Below are positions 6,932 through 13,903 of a stretch of 14,034 nt of DNA, piece after piece (positions within the stretch are counted from its first letter, which is position 1; every line of letters starts with the position of its first letter). Below the pieces are notes generated by a model. It was given only the letters and a program-made list of their open reading frames with translations, had not been told where the DNA came from and made no database searches. Made by a program: the position numbers and the translations under genes. Source of the stretch: Bifidobacteriaceae bacterium (GTDB taxonomy: Bacteria; Actinomycetota; Actinomycetes; Actinomycetales; WQXJ01); contig JAISCU010000433.1 in assembly GCA_031265345.1 (NCBI GenBank), forward strand, positions 1 through 14,034, given 5' to 3'.

Positions 6932-7867
6932 GTGTTCGACGCGCTGCAGGGCTTCGTCACCGTGTCCGTGCCGATCGTGGTGGGCTACCTGATCGCCAGG
7001 TTCCGGGTGGTCACGCCCCAGACGGGCAAACAGCTAAATCTGCTGGCGGTGCATGCCCTGATGCCAGTCCTGCTGTTCGTAATCATGTCCGAATCCGAAC
7101 CGGCGGTCCTGTTCTCGCGCCTGGCCTTCACTTCGTTCCTGGCCGCCGTGGTGGCTTTCTTGCTATACGCGCTGGTGGCGGGCCTGGCGTGGCGGCCGGG
7201 AGGATCGGCGCTGACGGTCGGCACGCTGGCGTCCGGGTACACCAACGCGGGGAACATCGGGCTGCCGATCGCCATGCACATGCTCGGCAACCCGGCGCTG
7301 GTCGCCCCGATCGTGCTGTTCCAGACCGGGCTGTTCGCGCCGATCGGGCTGGCTGTCCTGGCAGTCTTCGCGAAACGGCGCGACGGCGGCAAAGGGGCGC
7401 CGGTGTGGAGGGCGATCCTCGGCGCCATCTGCAGCCCGATCGTCATCGGGTCGCTCAGCGGGGTGGCGGTCTCCGCTTCGGGCTGGACCGTGCCGCTGGT
7501 GGCGATGGAGCCGATTCGTCTGGTCGCGGGCGGCGCCGTGCCCGTGATGTTGATCGCCTTCGGCATGTCGCTCCTGGGCACTCCGGTCATGGCCAAGAAC
7601 TCAGGCCGGCGCCAAGTGGCCCTGGTGGCGGTGGTGAAACTGCTGGCCATGCCCGCGGCGGCGTGGGCTTTGGGCCGATTCGCGCTGGGTCTCGACGCGG
7701 CGGGCGTCTACGCCGTCACCACGATGGCAGCCCTGCCGAGCGCCCAGAACGTCTTCAGTTACGCCAGCCGCTACGATTCCAGCCCCATCCTGGCCCGCGA
7801 CGCGATCACGGTCACCACCCTGGGGGCCGCGCCGATGGTATTCGTGGTGGCCGCGCTATTGGGGTAG
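6932..7867 (+). CDS. AEC family (auxin efflux carrier-like) permease
   Basis: A 311-aa integral membrane protein with about ten hydrophobic segments and a central charged loop (around 147-160), the usual arrangement and length for the AEC family. Residues 102-112 (G-Y-T-N-A-G-N-I-G-L-P) form the conserved Asn/Gly motif of the first half. Residues 267-281 (A-L-P-S-A-Q-N-V-F, then A-S-R-Y) form the matching motif of the second half. Characterised bacterial members move small organic acids such as malonate and malate, so an organic-acid transport role is plausible, but the substrate cannot be read from the sequence. A GGAGGGAGG ribosome site at 6919-6927 supports the GTG start. A 158-base gap separates it from the T7SS cluster. 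Codon use is clearly more G/C-ending than in the EssC-type gene before it. A link to the nearby 2-oxoacid oxidoreductase is only a guess. Confidence 0.9.
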   Translation: MFDALQGFVTVSVPIVVGYLIARFRVVTPQTGKQLNLLAVHALMPVLLFVIMSESEPAVLFSRLAFTSFLAAVVAFLLYALVAGLAWRPGGSALTVGTLASGYTNAGNIGLPIAMHMLGNPALVAPIVLFQTGLFAPIGLAVLAVFAKRRDGGKGAPVWRAILGAICSPIVIGSLSGVAVSASGWTVPLVAMEPIRLVAGGAVPVMLIAFGMSLLGTPVMAKNSGRRQVALVAVVKLLAMPAAAWALGRFALGLDAAGVYAVTTMAALPSAQNVFSYASRYDSSPILARDAITVTTLGAAPMVFVVAALLG

Positions 7868-7913
7868 ATTCGGGTGAGCCCCGGACTTGGTTGTCAGTTG
7901 CACGATGCCGCGC

Positions 7914-7920
7914 GGAAGGA
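7914..7920 (+). promoter_or_regulatory. Ribosome binding site that fixes the lipoprotein start
   Basis: GGAAGGA lies 5 bases before the ATG at 7926. It favours that start over the in-frame TTG at 7887, which has no ribosome site and would place a polar stretch ahead of the signal peptide. Confidence 0.6.
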
Positions 7921-7925
7921 TTCGC

Positions 7926-8576
7926 ATGAACCGCATAGTCAGGGCTGTGGTTGGCTTGGCCGCCGTCGTGATGGCGGTCGGCCCTGGAACGGCGGGATGC
8001 ACCTCGCCAGTGCCGCAGAACCCTGAGACCCTCGAAGAGGTGGAACGGGCAGCCGAGGCCGCTGATTATTGGGCCTCGGATCGCATCGAGGACGGCTCGG
8101 TGACCTGGGAGGACCTCGAGTGGGCGCACCGGCAGTGGCGCGACTGCGTCGAGGCGCTGGACGGGGTGGTGGCGACCGGCGACTCCTGGGTGAACCCGGT
8201 GACGGGCTATTTCGGCGGCTTTGACTGGAGCGCCATCGAAGAAGAAGTGCCCTCGGATACCTGGGACGAAGCCATGGTCAAGGGGCTGAGTTCTTGCGAC
8301 ACGGAGTTCTCCCCCGAACATCTCGACCTGGCCTACCGCGCGACCCATGAGCCGGTGGTCGATCCGCCGTTGCTGGAATTCGTGATCGATTGCCTGGACG
8401 GCGCCGGGGTCGAGGTCGACCGTTCCCGAACCAACCTGCGTGCACTGGCCGAGGACACCGCGGGCGAGGCTGGCAGCACCCCGCTCGGCTACCATGTGCC
8501 GCTGGTCGATGGGTGCATCGGCGAAGGCCTGGCCGAGCTATACCCGAACCTGCCCGAGTTCTTCATCGAGTATTGA
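7926..8576 (+). CDS. Predicted secreted lipoprotein of unknown function
   Basis: A 216-aa protein with an N-terminal signal peptide: basic M-N-R-I-V-R, a hydrophobic core at 8-20, then a lipobox-like T22-A-G-C25. Thr at -3 is atypical but tolerated in some lipoproteins. The mature chain is acidic and Trp-rich, with four further cysteines (C74, C124, C156, C197) that could form two disulfides outside the cell. Two of them sit in similar short contexts, D-C-V-E-A-L-D-G and D-C-L-D-G, hinting at a duplicated helical unit. I do not recognise a named family. The start at 7926 is chosen for its ribosome site and because it puts the signal peptide at the N-terminus. It follows the permease by 58 bases and may share its transcript. 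A strong hairpin lies downstream at 8657-8685. Confidence 0.75.
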   Translation: MNRIVRAVVGLAAVVMAVGPGTAGCTSPVPQNPETLEEVERAAEAADYWASDRIEDGSVTWEDLEWAHRQWRDCVEALDGVVATGDSWVNPVTGYFGGFDWSAIEEEVPSDTWDEAMVKGLSSCDTEFSPEHLDLAYRATHEPVVDPPLLEFVIDCLDGAGVEVDRSRTNLRALAEDTAGEAGSTPLGYHVPLVDGCIGEGLAELYPNLPEFFIEY

Positions 8577-8656
8577 CCCGGTGCCGTGGATCTTGGGCGG
8601 ACCCGGAGCGGCGGAAGACTCGCACCAGCGGTGACAGGCTCCGACTCGGTACGCGG

Positions 8657-8685
8657 CCAGAACGGGGGCCTGTCCCCTGTTCTGG
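8657..8685. terminator. Terminator-like hairpin between convergent genes
   Basis: CCAGAACGGGGG (8657-8668) pairs with CCCCTGTTCTGG (8674-8685) around a 5-base loop, giving a 12-bp stem with one G-U wobble in the plus-strand RNA; read from the minus strand that pair becomes an A-C mismatch. It sits one base beyond the stop of the minus-strand FAD oxidoreductase gene and 80 bases after the plus-strand lipoprotein gene. No T-run follows on either side, as is common for actinobacterial terminators. Its convergent position supports a transcription-ending role for both sides. Confidence 0.6.
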
Positions 8686-8686
8686 G

Positions 8687-10324
8687 TCAGCGGTCCTCCG
8701 GGACCATCTCGATGCAGCCGCAGGGGCATTCGGCGGCGCAGATGCCGCAGCCCTTGCAGTAGTCCAAGTTGATGAGGTACTTGTCGCCGTGGCCGAGCTT
8801 GCGGATGACATCGTCCGGGCAGACCCCGTAGCAGTTGTCGCACTCGAAACAGTTTCCGCAGCTCATGCAGCGGCGGGCCTCGAACAGGGCCGACTCCTCG
8901 GACAGGCCCTGCACCACTTCCTCGAAGCCGGAGGTCCGCCGGGCGGCCTCCAACGCCGGGCGCTGCTGCAGGGGGGCATCGGCGTAGTACCAGGTGTTGA
9001 GCCGGTCGAAGGTCGCCTGCGCCTCGCGCGGCGGGGCCAGGTAGTCACGGGACCGCAGGAAAGCGTCCACGTTGCGGGCCGCCAACTTGCCCTGGCCAAC
9101 CGCGACGGTGGCGGTGCGGTCTCCGGGCGCGGCATCGCCGGCCGCGAAGACTCCCCGGCGACCAGTCATCATATGAGAGTCCAAATCGATCACGCCATCG
9201 TCCACCTGGATGCCGGCGACGCCCTGGATGATGTCCAGGTCCGCGTCCTGGCCGATCGCCAGCACCACCGTGTCGGCCTCGACCTGGTCGAAGATGCCGG
9301 TGGGCTGGGGATGCCCGGAAGCGTCGAGCTCCATCCGCTCGATCACGATCCGGCCCTGGTCCACCTCGGAGATGGTGGACAGCCACTTGACGCGGATGCC
9401 CTCGGAGATCGCGTCCCTGTACTCCTCCTCGTTGGCGGGCATCTGCTCGCGGGTGCGGCGGTAGATGATCACGGCGTCCTCCGCGCCGAGCCGTTTGGCG
9501 GTGCGGGCGGCGTCCATGGCGGTGTTGCCGCCGCCGTAGATGGCCACCCGTCGCCCAAGTAAGGGGGGCGAACCGGCGGCGGTCTCCTCGAGCAGGTTGA
9601 CGGCATCGAGCACCTTGGCGGCCGAACCGGCCGGGATCGAGACGTGATGCCCAACCCCGGCGCCCACGCACACGACGGTGGCGTCGAACTCGGCGGCGGC
9701 CGAATCCAAGTCATCGACGCGGCGGCCCGGCTCGAAGACCACGCCGATCCGGCCGATCCGGGCGACCTCGGAATCGATCACGTCGCGGGGCAGCCGGTAC
9801 TGCGGGATGCCGTAGCGCAGCATGCCGCCGATCTCCTCCTTGGCCTCGCGGACGGTCACCTCGTGTCCCAGGCACCGCAGGTGGCAGGCGGCGGACAGCC
9901 CCGCCGGGCCGGACCCGATCACCAGCACCCGCTTCCCGCTGAGCAGACCGGCGTTGGGGGCTTCGAACTGCCAGTCGCGCGTGATCGCCAGGTCTCCCAG
10001 GAAACGCTCGACGGCGTTGATCCCGACCATCTCATCGAGTTGCACCCGGTTGCAAGCGGTCTGGCAGGGGTGGTAGCAGACGCGTCCCATGATCGCGGGC
10101 AGAGGGTTCTCCACGGTCAACTTGCGCCAGGCGCGCTCATAGCCCTCGCCGGCCTCTTGCGCCTCGTAGAGCCAGGCTTGGATGTCCTCGCCCGCGGGGC
10201 AGGCGGCGGAGCACGGCGGCAGCAACGACATGTAGACGGGGCGCTCGGTGCGCCACGAGCCGGTCAGGTAGACCGCCGAGGAACCGGCGGGAGCCGACAG
10301 CCCTGGTGGGACGGTGCCGGTCAT
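8687..10324 (-). CDS. GltD-like FAD/NAD(P)H oxidoreductase fused to a PorD-type ferredoxin domain
   Basis: A 545-aa electron-transfer subunit. The N-terminal Fe-S helical domain typical of GltD-like enzymes has C38, C42, C83, C87 and C91. An FAD site follows (G137-S-G-P-A-G142), then a second Rossmann site for NAD(P)H (G264-G-G-N-T-A-M-D271), and the closing FAD motif G396-D-A-A. The C-terminal 60 residues form a bacterial ferredoxin domain: C486, C489, C492, C495, C498, C502-P and C523, C526, C529, C533-P, enough for two [4Fe-4S] clusters with spare cysteines. GltD alone is about 450-480 aa, so the extra length is the fused ferredoxin, replacing a separate delta subunit. Its ATG overlaps the beta-subunit stop by ATGA, and AAGGGGGTGA precedes it. 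Inferred role: carry electrons from the 2-oxoacid oxidoreductase core to NAD(P)+. PadH of phenylglyoxylate dehydrogenase is a possible functional parallel. Confidence 0.9.
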   Translation of the reverse strand: MTGTVPPGLSAPAGSSAVYLTGSWRTERPVYMSLLPPCSAACPAGEDIQAWLYEAQEAGEGYERAWRKLTVENPLPAIMGRVCYHPCQTACNRVQLDEMVGINAVERFLGDLAITRDWQFEAPNAGLLSGKRVLVIGSGPAGLSAACHLRCLGHEVTVREAKEEIGGMLRYGIPQYRLPRDVIDSEVARIGRIGVVFEPGRRVDDLDSAAAEFDATVVCVGAGVGHHVSIPAGSAAKVLDAVNLLEETAAGSPPLLGRRVAIYGGGNTAMDAARTAKRLGAEDAVIIYRRTREQMPANEEEYRDAISEGIRVKWLSTISEVDQGRIVIERMELDASGHPQPTGIFDQVEADTVVLAIGQDADLDIIQGVAGIQVDDGVIDLDSHMMTGRRGVFAAGDAAPGDRTATVAVGQGKLAARNVDAFLRSRDYLAPPREAQATFDRLNTWYYADAPLQQRPALEAARRTSGFEEVVQGLSEESALFEARRCMSCGNCFECDNCYGVCPDDVIRKLGHGDKYLINLDYCKGCGICAAECPCGCIEMVPEDR

Positions 10325-11445
10325 ACGGTCACCCCCTTCTGGAGCCTCGTGTCGAGTCTCGTGCCTGAGGCCTGCCCTCTTTCCGGATCAGGCGCCCCCA
10401 GGGGAGGCCCTGCCGGAGGCCCCGAGGAGGGCGCACCGTGTGACGGACCAGAGGAAGGCTCCAGCAGGTGGTACCGGCGGATGTTCCGCTCCGCCTGTCC
10501 ACGCAGACGCTCCAGTGCCTCCTCGTCACCGCGCGGGCCGAACAAATGTGCGAAGCGTCGCTGCGGCCGTAGGTAGTCCTCCACGGGAACCCGCGACCGG
10601 ATCGGCGTGACGCCGGTGATCTCGCCGTATTCGGCCTCGAAGACTGGGAACAGGCCCGATTGGGTGGCCAGCCGGGCCATCTTGATCGAATCGGCGGTCT
10701 TGGTGCCCCAACCGAGCGGGCAGGTCACCAGGATGTGCAAGTAGCGCGCGCCGCGATGCTTCATGGCCGTGCGGACCTTGGCCTCCAGGTCCCGCAGGTC
10801 CGCGACGGTGGCGGTGGCGACGTAGGGGATGTCGTGCGCCATGGCGATCTTGGGCACGAATTTGCCCTGGCCGAAGGTGTTGCCCGGGGCCAGGCCGACG
10901 GCCGGAGTGGTCGAGGTCCGGGCCGCCGGGGGCGTCGCGCCGGACCGTTGCACGCCCGTGTTCATGTAGGCCTGGTTGTCGTAGCAGACGTAGAGCACGT
11001 CGTCGTTCCGTTCGAACATGCCGGACAGGCAGGCCATGCCGATGTCGGCGGTCCCGCCGTCCCCGCCTTGCGCGATCACGCGGATGTCGTCGCGCCCCTT
11101 GGCGTGGTTGGTGGCGGCGATCCCGGTCGCCACCGAGGCGGCGTTCGCGAACAGCGAGTGCACCCACGGCACCCGCCAGGCCGATTCGGGGTAGAGGGTC
11201 GAGAAGACCTCCAGGCAGCCCGTCGCGTTCGCGACCATCAGTTTGCCGCCGGTCACCTCCATCGCCGTGTCGAGCACCCAGCGCGCGGCCAGCGCCTCGG
11301 CGCAGCCTTGGCACGCCCGGTGCCCGTGGGTCAGGGTCGAGGGCCGGTCCTGCCAGGCCTGCACGGAGCGCTCGTCCTCGTCGAGCAGCCGCCCGCCCAC
11401 GGCCAGCGCGCCCGTCTGCATGAACGGAATATGGACTTTCGCCAT
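10321..11445 (-). CDS. porB: 2-oxoacid:acceptor oxidoreductase, beta subunit (PorB-type, TPP-binding)
   Basis: A 374-aa subunit that binds thiamine pyrophosphate-Mg and a [4Fe-4S] cluster. The TPP motif runs from G128-D-G130 to N157-Q-A-Y-M-N-T-G164. Cysteines C45 and C48 (H-R-A-C-Q-G-C), C77 (N-A-T-G-C) and C242 match the four cluster ligands of PorB proteins, so the cluster should be intact. The sequence around residues 40-110 and 125-180 is very close to what I know of pyruvate and phenylglyoxylate oxidoreductase beta subunits, but substrate choice is not readable. After residue 328 a Pro/Ser/Gly-rich tail of about 45 residues is added, beyond the family's usual end. The frame stays open upstream to 12771, but the start is set at 11445 by a GGGGGAGG site and because it lies 2 bases after the alpha stop. 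Symbol by homology. Confidence 0.92.
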   Translation of the reverse strand: MAKVHIPFMQTGALAVGGRLLDEDERSVQAWQDRPSTLTHGHRACQGCAEALAARWVLDTAMEVTGGKLMVANATGCLEVFSTLYPESAWRVPWVHSLFANAASVATGIAATNHAKGRDDIRVIAQGGDGGTADIGMACLSGMFERNDDVLYVCYDNQAYMNTGVQRSGATPPAARTSTTPAVGLAPGNTFGQGKFVPKIAMAHDIPYVATATVADLRDLEAKVRTAMKHRGARYLHILVTCPLGWGTKTADSIKMARLATQSGLFPVFEAEYGEITGVTPIRSRVPVEDYLRPQRRFAHLFGPRGDEEALERLRGQAERNIRRYHLLEPSSGPSHGAPSSGPPAGPPLGAPDPERGQASGTRLDTRLQKGVTV

Positions 11446-11447
11446 GG

Positions 11448-12821
11448 TCAGTTCGCCTCCCCCGCGTTGGTTCCGCTCGCCACTTTCATGTCCGATGCCG
11501 CCGTCCCAGTCTCCGCCGCACCCAAGTCCGCCCGGTCTTGGCTTGGCGGCCCCGGCGCGGGCCCCCTTGGGCTCGCGCCGTCCGCCGCCCGACCCGACCC
11601 CTGGCCAGGCCGACGGTCCGAGTCGTGGGCCGGGTCCACGGCATCGACCAATGACTGCTTGAGATCCATGAACTCGAGCTCCCCCAACTCTCCGGCGCGG
11701 GCCTGGCGCAACATCTTGGCGAGCGACCGCTCGGTGATCGAGCGCCCGCCCAGGCCGGCCACGACCGAGTGCATGGGGATGCCCATGCGGGCCATCGAAC
11801 GGCGGACGTCGGCGCTGAGCACGCCGCCCACCCCGAGCATGAGCGCGCGGTCCAGGACCACCACCCGGTCGGCCGTGCCGATGGCCTGGCGCACGGCGCG
11901 ATCCGGGAACGGCCGGTACGCGCCCAGTGTGATCAATCTGGTCTTGACTCCCTGATCCCATAGGCGCATGGCCGTGGCTTGCGTGGTGCCCATCACGGAG
12001 CCCATGCCGATCACGGCGATCTCGCCTTGCCGGGCGGGCCGGTCCTCGCCGTCCGGACCCCAGATCCTGACCGGCTGCCAGGACTCGCGGCCAAGGGTCT
12101 GGGCGAACCGGTCGGCCTGGTGCTGGACCGTCTTCATCGACCGGACCATCGCCTGGTGCGCCAAGTACTTGGTCTCCGTGAACACGTCCGGCCCCGCCAT
12201 CATGCCCATCGAGCGCGGATTGTCCAGGTCGAGCTTCTCCAACGGCGCGATGGGCGGGAGGAAGGCGTCGACCTCTTCCTGCGTGGGAAGTTCCACCACG
12301 TCCGAGGCGTGCGTGAGGACGAACCCGTCCATGCACACCATGACCGGCAGCGACAGCTCCTCGGCGATCTTGTACGCGATCACGTGCAGGTCGATGGCCT
12401 CCTGGTTGTCCACCGCGAACAGCTGCAGCCAGCCCGAGTCTCGCTGCGACAGAGAGTCGGACTGGTCGTTCCAAATGTTGATCGGCGCGCCCAGTGCTCG
12501 GTTCGCCACCGTCATGACGATGGGGAGCTTGAGTCCGGAGGCGTTGTAGATGGCCTCGGCCATGTAGAGCAAGCCCTGCGAGGCCGTGGCCGTGTAGACC
12601 CTCCCCCCGGCCGCGCTCGCGCCGATCGACACCGACATGGCCGCGAACTCCGATTCGACGTTGAGGTAGTCGCAGTCCTTCAGGTGGCCGTCGCGGACCA
12701 TTACCGACAGCGCTTCGACAATGTGGGTCTGGGGCGAGATCGGGTAGGCGCACACCACCGACGGGCGGCACAGGGCGACCGCGCGGGCCACCGCCTTCGA
12801 GCCTTCCAGCAGTTCAAGCAT
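11448..12821 (-). CDS. porA: 2-oxoacid:acceptor oxidoreductase, alpha subunit (PorA-type)
   Basis: A 457-aa subunit with the pyrimidine-binding and transketolase C-terminal domains of PorA. Conserved features: Y26-P-I-S-P-Q-T (substrate/TPP site), E56-S-E58 followed by a Gly/Ala-rich strand and T-A-S-Q-G-L, S-Q-R-D-S-G-W (125-131), and V-M-V-C-M-D-G-F (160-167). With the beta subunit it forms the active site that splits a 2-oxoacid into CO2 and an enzyme-bound acyl group, released as acyl-CoA. The catalytic part ends near residue 393; the remaining 64 residues are a low-complexity Pro/Gly/Ala/Asp tail not expected in PorA. A GGAGGTGA ribosome site lies 5 bases before the ATG, inside the gamma gene, and the two genes overlap by 8 bases, so translation is probably coupled. 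Pyruvate is a likely substrate; phenylglyoxylate or another 2-oxoacid cannot be excluded. Confidence 0.92.
   Translation of the reverse strand: MLELLEGSKAVARAVALCRPSVVCAYPISPQTHIVEALSVMVRDGHLKDCDYLNVESEFAAMSVSIGASAAGGRVYTATASQGLLYMAEAIYNASGLKLPIVMTVANRALGAPINIWNDQSDSLSQRDSGWLQLFAVDNQEAIDLHVIAYKIAEELSLPVMVCMDGFVLTHASDVVELPTQEEVDAFLPPIAPLEKLDLDNPRSMGMMAGPDVFTETKYLAHQAMVRSMKTVQHQADRFAQTLGRESWQPVRIWGPDGEDRPARQGEIAVIGMGSVMGTTQATAMRLWDQGVKTRLITLGAYRPFPDRAVRQAIGTADRVVVLDRALMLGVGGVLSADVRRSMARMGIPMHSVVAGLGGRSITERSLAKMLRQARAGELGELEFMDLKQSLVDAVDPAHDSDRRPGQGSGRAADGASPRGPAPGPPSQDRADLGAAETGTAASDMKVASGTNAGEAN
11456..11463 (-). promoter_or_regulatory. Ribosome binding site that fixes the beta-subunit start
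   Basis: GGGGGAGG on the minus strand lies 10 bases before the ATG at 11443-11445, inside the 3' end of the alpha gene. It decides against the much longer upstream open frame reaching 12771, which would overlap nearly the whole alpha gene. Confidence 0.6.
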
Positions 12822-13488
12822 TGGTCACCTCCGGCACCCCGGCGATCGGTATGGGCAGTTCGGCGGTGCTCGGCCGGTCCACATCGACATGGTCGATCCC
12901 GCCCGGCGCGCCCTGATCCTCCTGCCCGCGATGGTCCAGCACCCATTGGTACGCCACCATGGCGGAGTTGATGTTGCCCTGGGCGACTTTGCCCCGGAAG
13001 GTCGCTTTGATCGACTCCGCCAGCGCGTCCAGGGTGATTTGGCTGGTCAGGGCGGCGAAGGCGCCCAGCAGGGCAGCCGAGGGGATGGGTCTTCCAAGAT
13101 ATTCGCGCACGATGTCGTCCGCCGGCACCGTCGCCAGATGCCCGGTTTGCGTGGGGGCGTCAGGGCAGATGGCGCGCACCTGGTTGGGCGATTCGCGAGT
13201 GTTGACCACCGCCCATCCGTTTGGCACCAGTCCCTCGAAGACGTTCATGGTCCGCAGGAGGGTCGGGTCCTGGATGATCACCGCGTCAGGGTCGAGGATC
13301 GGTTCGCGGGTGAGAATCTTGGTGTCGGAGAACCTGGTGTAGGCGACGACTGGGGCGCCCATCCTCTCCGATCCGAAGCTGGGGATGGCCTGGACCTGGG
13401 CGCCCGCCGCGAAGCCGGACCTGGCCAGCAACTCGGACGCGGTCACCACGCCTTGCCCACCGCGTCCGTGGATTACTACTTGAAACAT
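12814..13488 (-). CDS. porC: 2-oxoacid:acceptor oxidoreductase, gamma subunit (PorC-type)
   Basis: A 224-aa subunit, first gene of the minus-strand operon. Residues 8-22 (G-R-G-G-Q-G-V-V-T-A-S-E-L-L-A) are the hallmark gamma-subunit motif, and P36-S-F-G-S-E-R-M-G-A-P46 is the second conserved block. L131-G-R-P-I-P-S-A-A-L-L follows near the end of the domain, after which helices run to about residue 186. This subunit contributes to coenzyme A binding in the family. The last 38 residues, rich in Gly, Asp and Pro, exceed the usual domain. The frame is open upstream to 13749, but that extension shows no family content. The start at 13488 puts the motif at the N-terminus and has a GGGGAAG ribosome site. 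The 3' end overlaps the alpha gene by 8 bases. Confidence 0.92.
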   Translation of the reverse strand: MFQVVIHGRGGQGVVTASELLARSGFAAGAQVQAIPSFGSERMGAPVVAYTRFSDTKILTREPILDPDAVIIQDPTLLRTMNVFEGLVPNGWAVVNTRESPNQVRAICPDAPTQTGHLATVPADDIVREYLGRPIPSAALLGAFAALTSQITLDALAESIKATFRGKVAQGNINSAMVAYQWVLDHRGQEDQGAPGGIDHVDVDRPSTAELPIPIAGVPEVTNA

Positions 13489-13489
13489 G

Positions 13490-13496
13490 CTTCCCC
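13490..13496 (-). promoter_or_regulatory. Ribosome binding site that fixes the gamma-subunit start
   Basis: GGGGAAG on the minus strand lies just before the ATG at 13486-13488, separated by a single base from it. The spacing is short, but the site agrees with the N-terminal position of the conserved gamma motif. Confidence 0.4.
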
Positions 13497-13590
13497 GTTT
13501 GTTCGGTCGTTGTTGGGTCGTGTCTGGAGTCGAGCTGGCCCGCTGGTTTGCTGGTCCGCGGGGCTCAATCCCTACCAGGCTATCGCGGAT

Positions 13591-13882
13591 CAAGGCCGTG
13601 AATGACCGGCTTTGGTCGGAGTCCAATTCCGGATTAGTGCAACGCCTGTATTCCGTATTTCGCTGGCCAGGGATGGCCATCCTGCCCCTTGGGCTCGCCA
13701 GCCAGCACGGGAGGAGCACACCCAGATCGCTTCGCCTGGAGGTGGTCACTGGGTGCCTCGGGCCGCCTGCCGCCTGCCATCAACGGGGCCAGCACGGCGC
13801 GTGCGACCAGGACGTCCGCACGGCATCGGCCAGGCACTCTTTGGCTCGGGCCACCGCCGGGAGCTAGGCACAAGGCCGTGAA
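13591..13882. repeat. Pair of 12-bp direct repeats flanking the intergenic region
   Basis: CAAGGCCGTGAA occurs at 13591-13602 and again at 13871-13882, exactly 280 bases apart, both between genes. The flanking bases differ. It could be a repeated regulator site or chance in GC-rich DNA. Confidence 0.35.
13671..13682. promoter_or_regulatory. Perfect 12-bp palindrome, candidate operator
   Basis: GGATGGCCATCC is a perfect palindrome about 183 bases upstream of the gamma-subunit ATG. It lies between outer inverted arms GCTGGC (13662-13667) and GCCAGC (13697-13702). This is compatible with a dimeric repressor site for the operon, or with a terminator-like fold. No regulator gene is in the window. 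Confidence 0.3.
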
Positions 13883-13903
13883 GTTAGGGTTTTGGGAGGG
13901 TTG

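Larger units (their letters stand above)
13489..13903. other. Intergenic region upstream of the oxidoreductase operon
   Basis: About 415 bases without a convincing gene. Open frames exist on both strands but lack ribosome sites, family motifs and coding-like codon use. The stretch should contain the promoter and controls of the minus-strand operon, but I find no hexamer pair I would defend. It does contain a 12-bp palindrome (13671-13682) and two copies of a 12-bp word (13591-13602 and 13871-13882). Confidence 0.5.

Noticed and set aside
6649..7929. Plus-strand frame of 426 codons across the motor end and the permease
   Set aside because: It is an Arg/Gly-rich shadow of the AEC permease; the other frame has ten membrane segments and family motifs.
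8390..9562. Long plus-strand frame opposite the FAD oxidoreductase
   Set aside because: It is antisense to a gene with complete FAD, NAD(P) and Fe-S motifs, and its product has no recognisable feature beyond GC-driven Ala/Gly/Val content.
10660..11955. Long plus-strand frame opposite the beta and alpha subunit genes
   Set aside because: It is a composition-driven antisense shadow, Arg/Gly/His-rich with no motif.
11446..12771. N-terminal extension of the beta subunit
   Set aside because: The extension overlaps nearly all of the alpha gene in another frame and is Arg/Gly-rich; the ribosome site and the PorB homology both start at 11445.
13489..13749. N-terminal extension of the gamma subunit
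   Set aside because: The extra 87 residues have no gamma-family content, and the conserved motif is normally at the very N-terminus.
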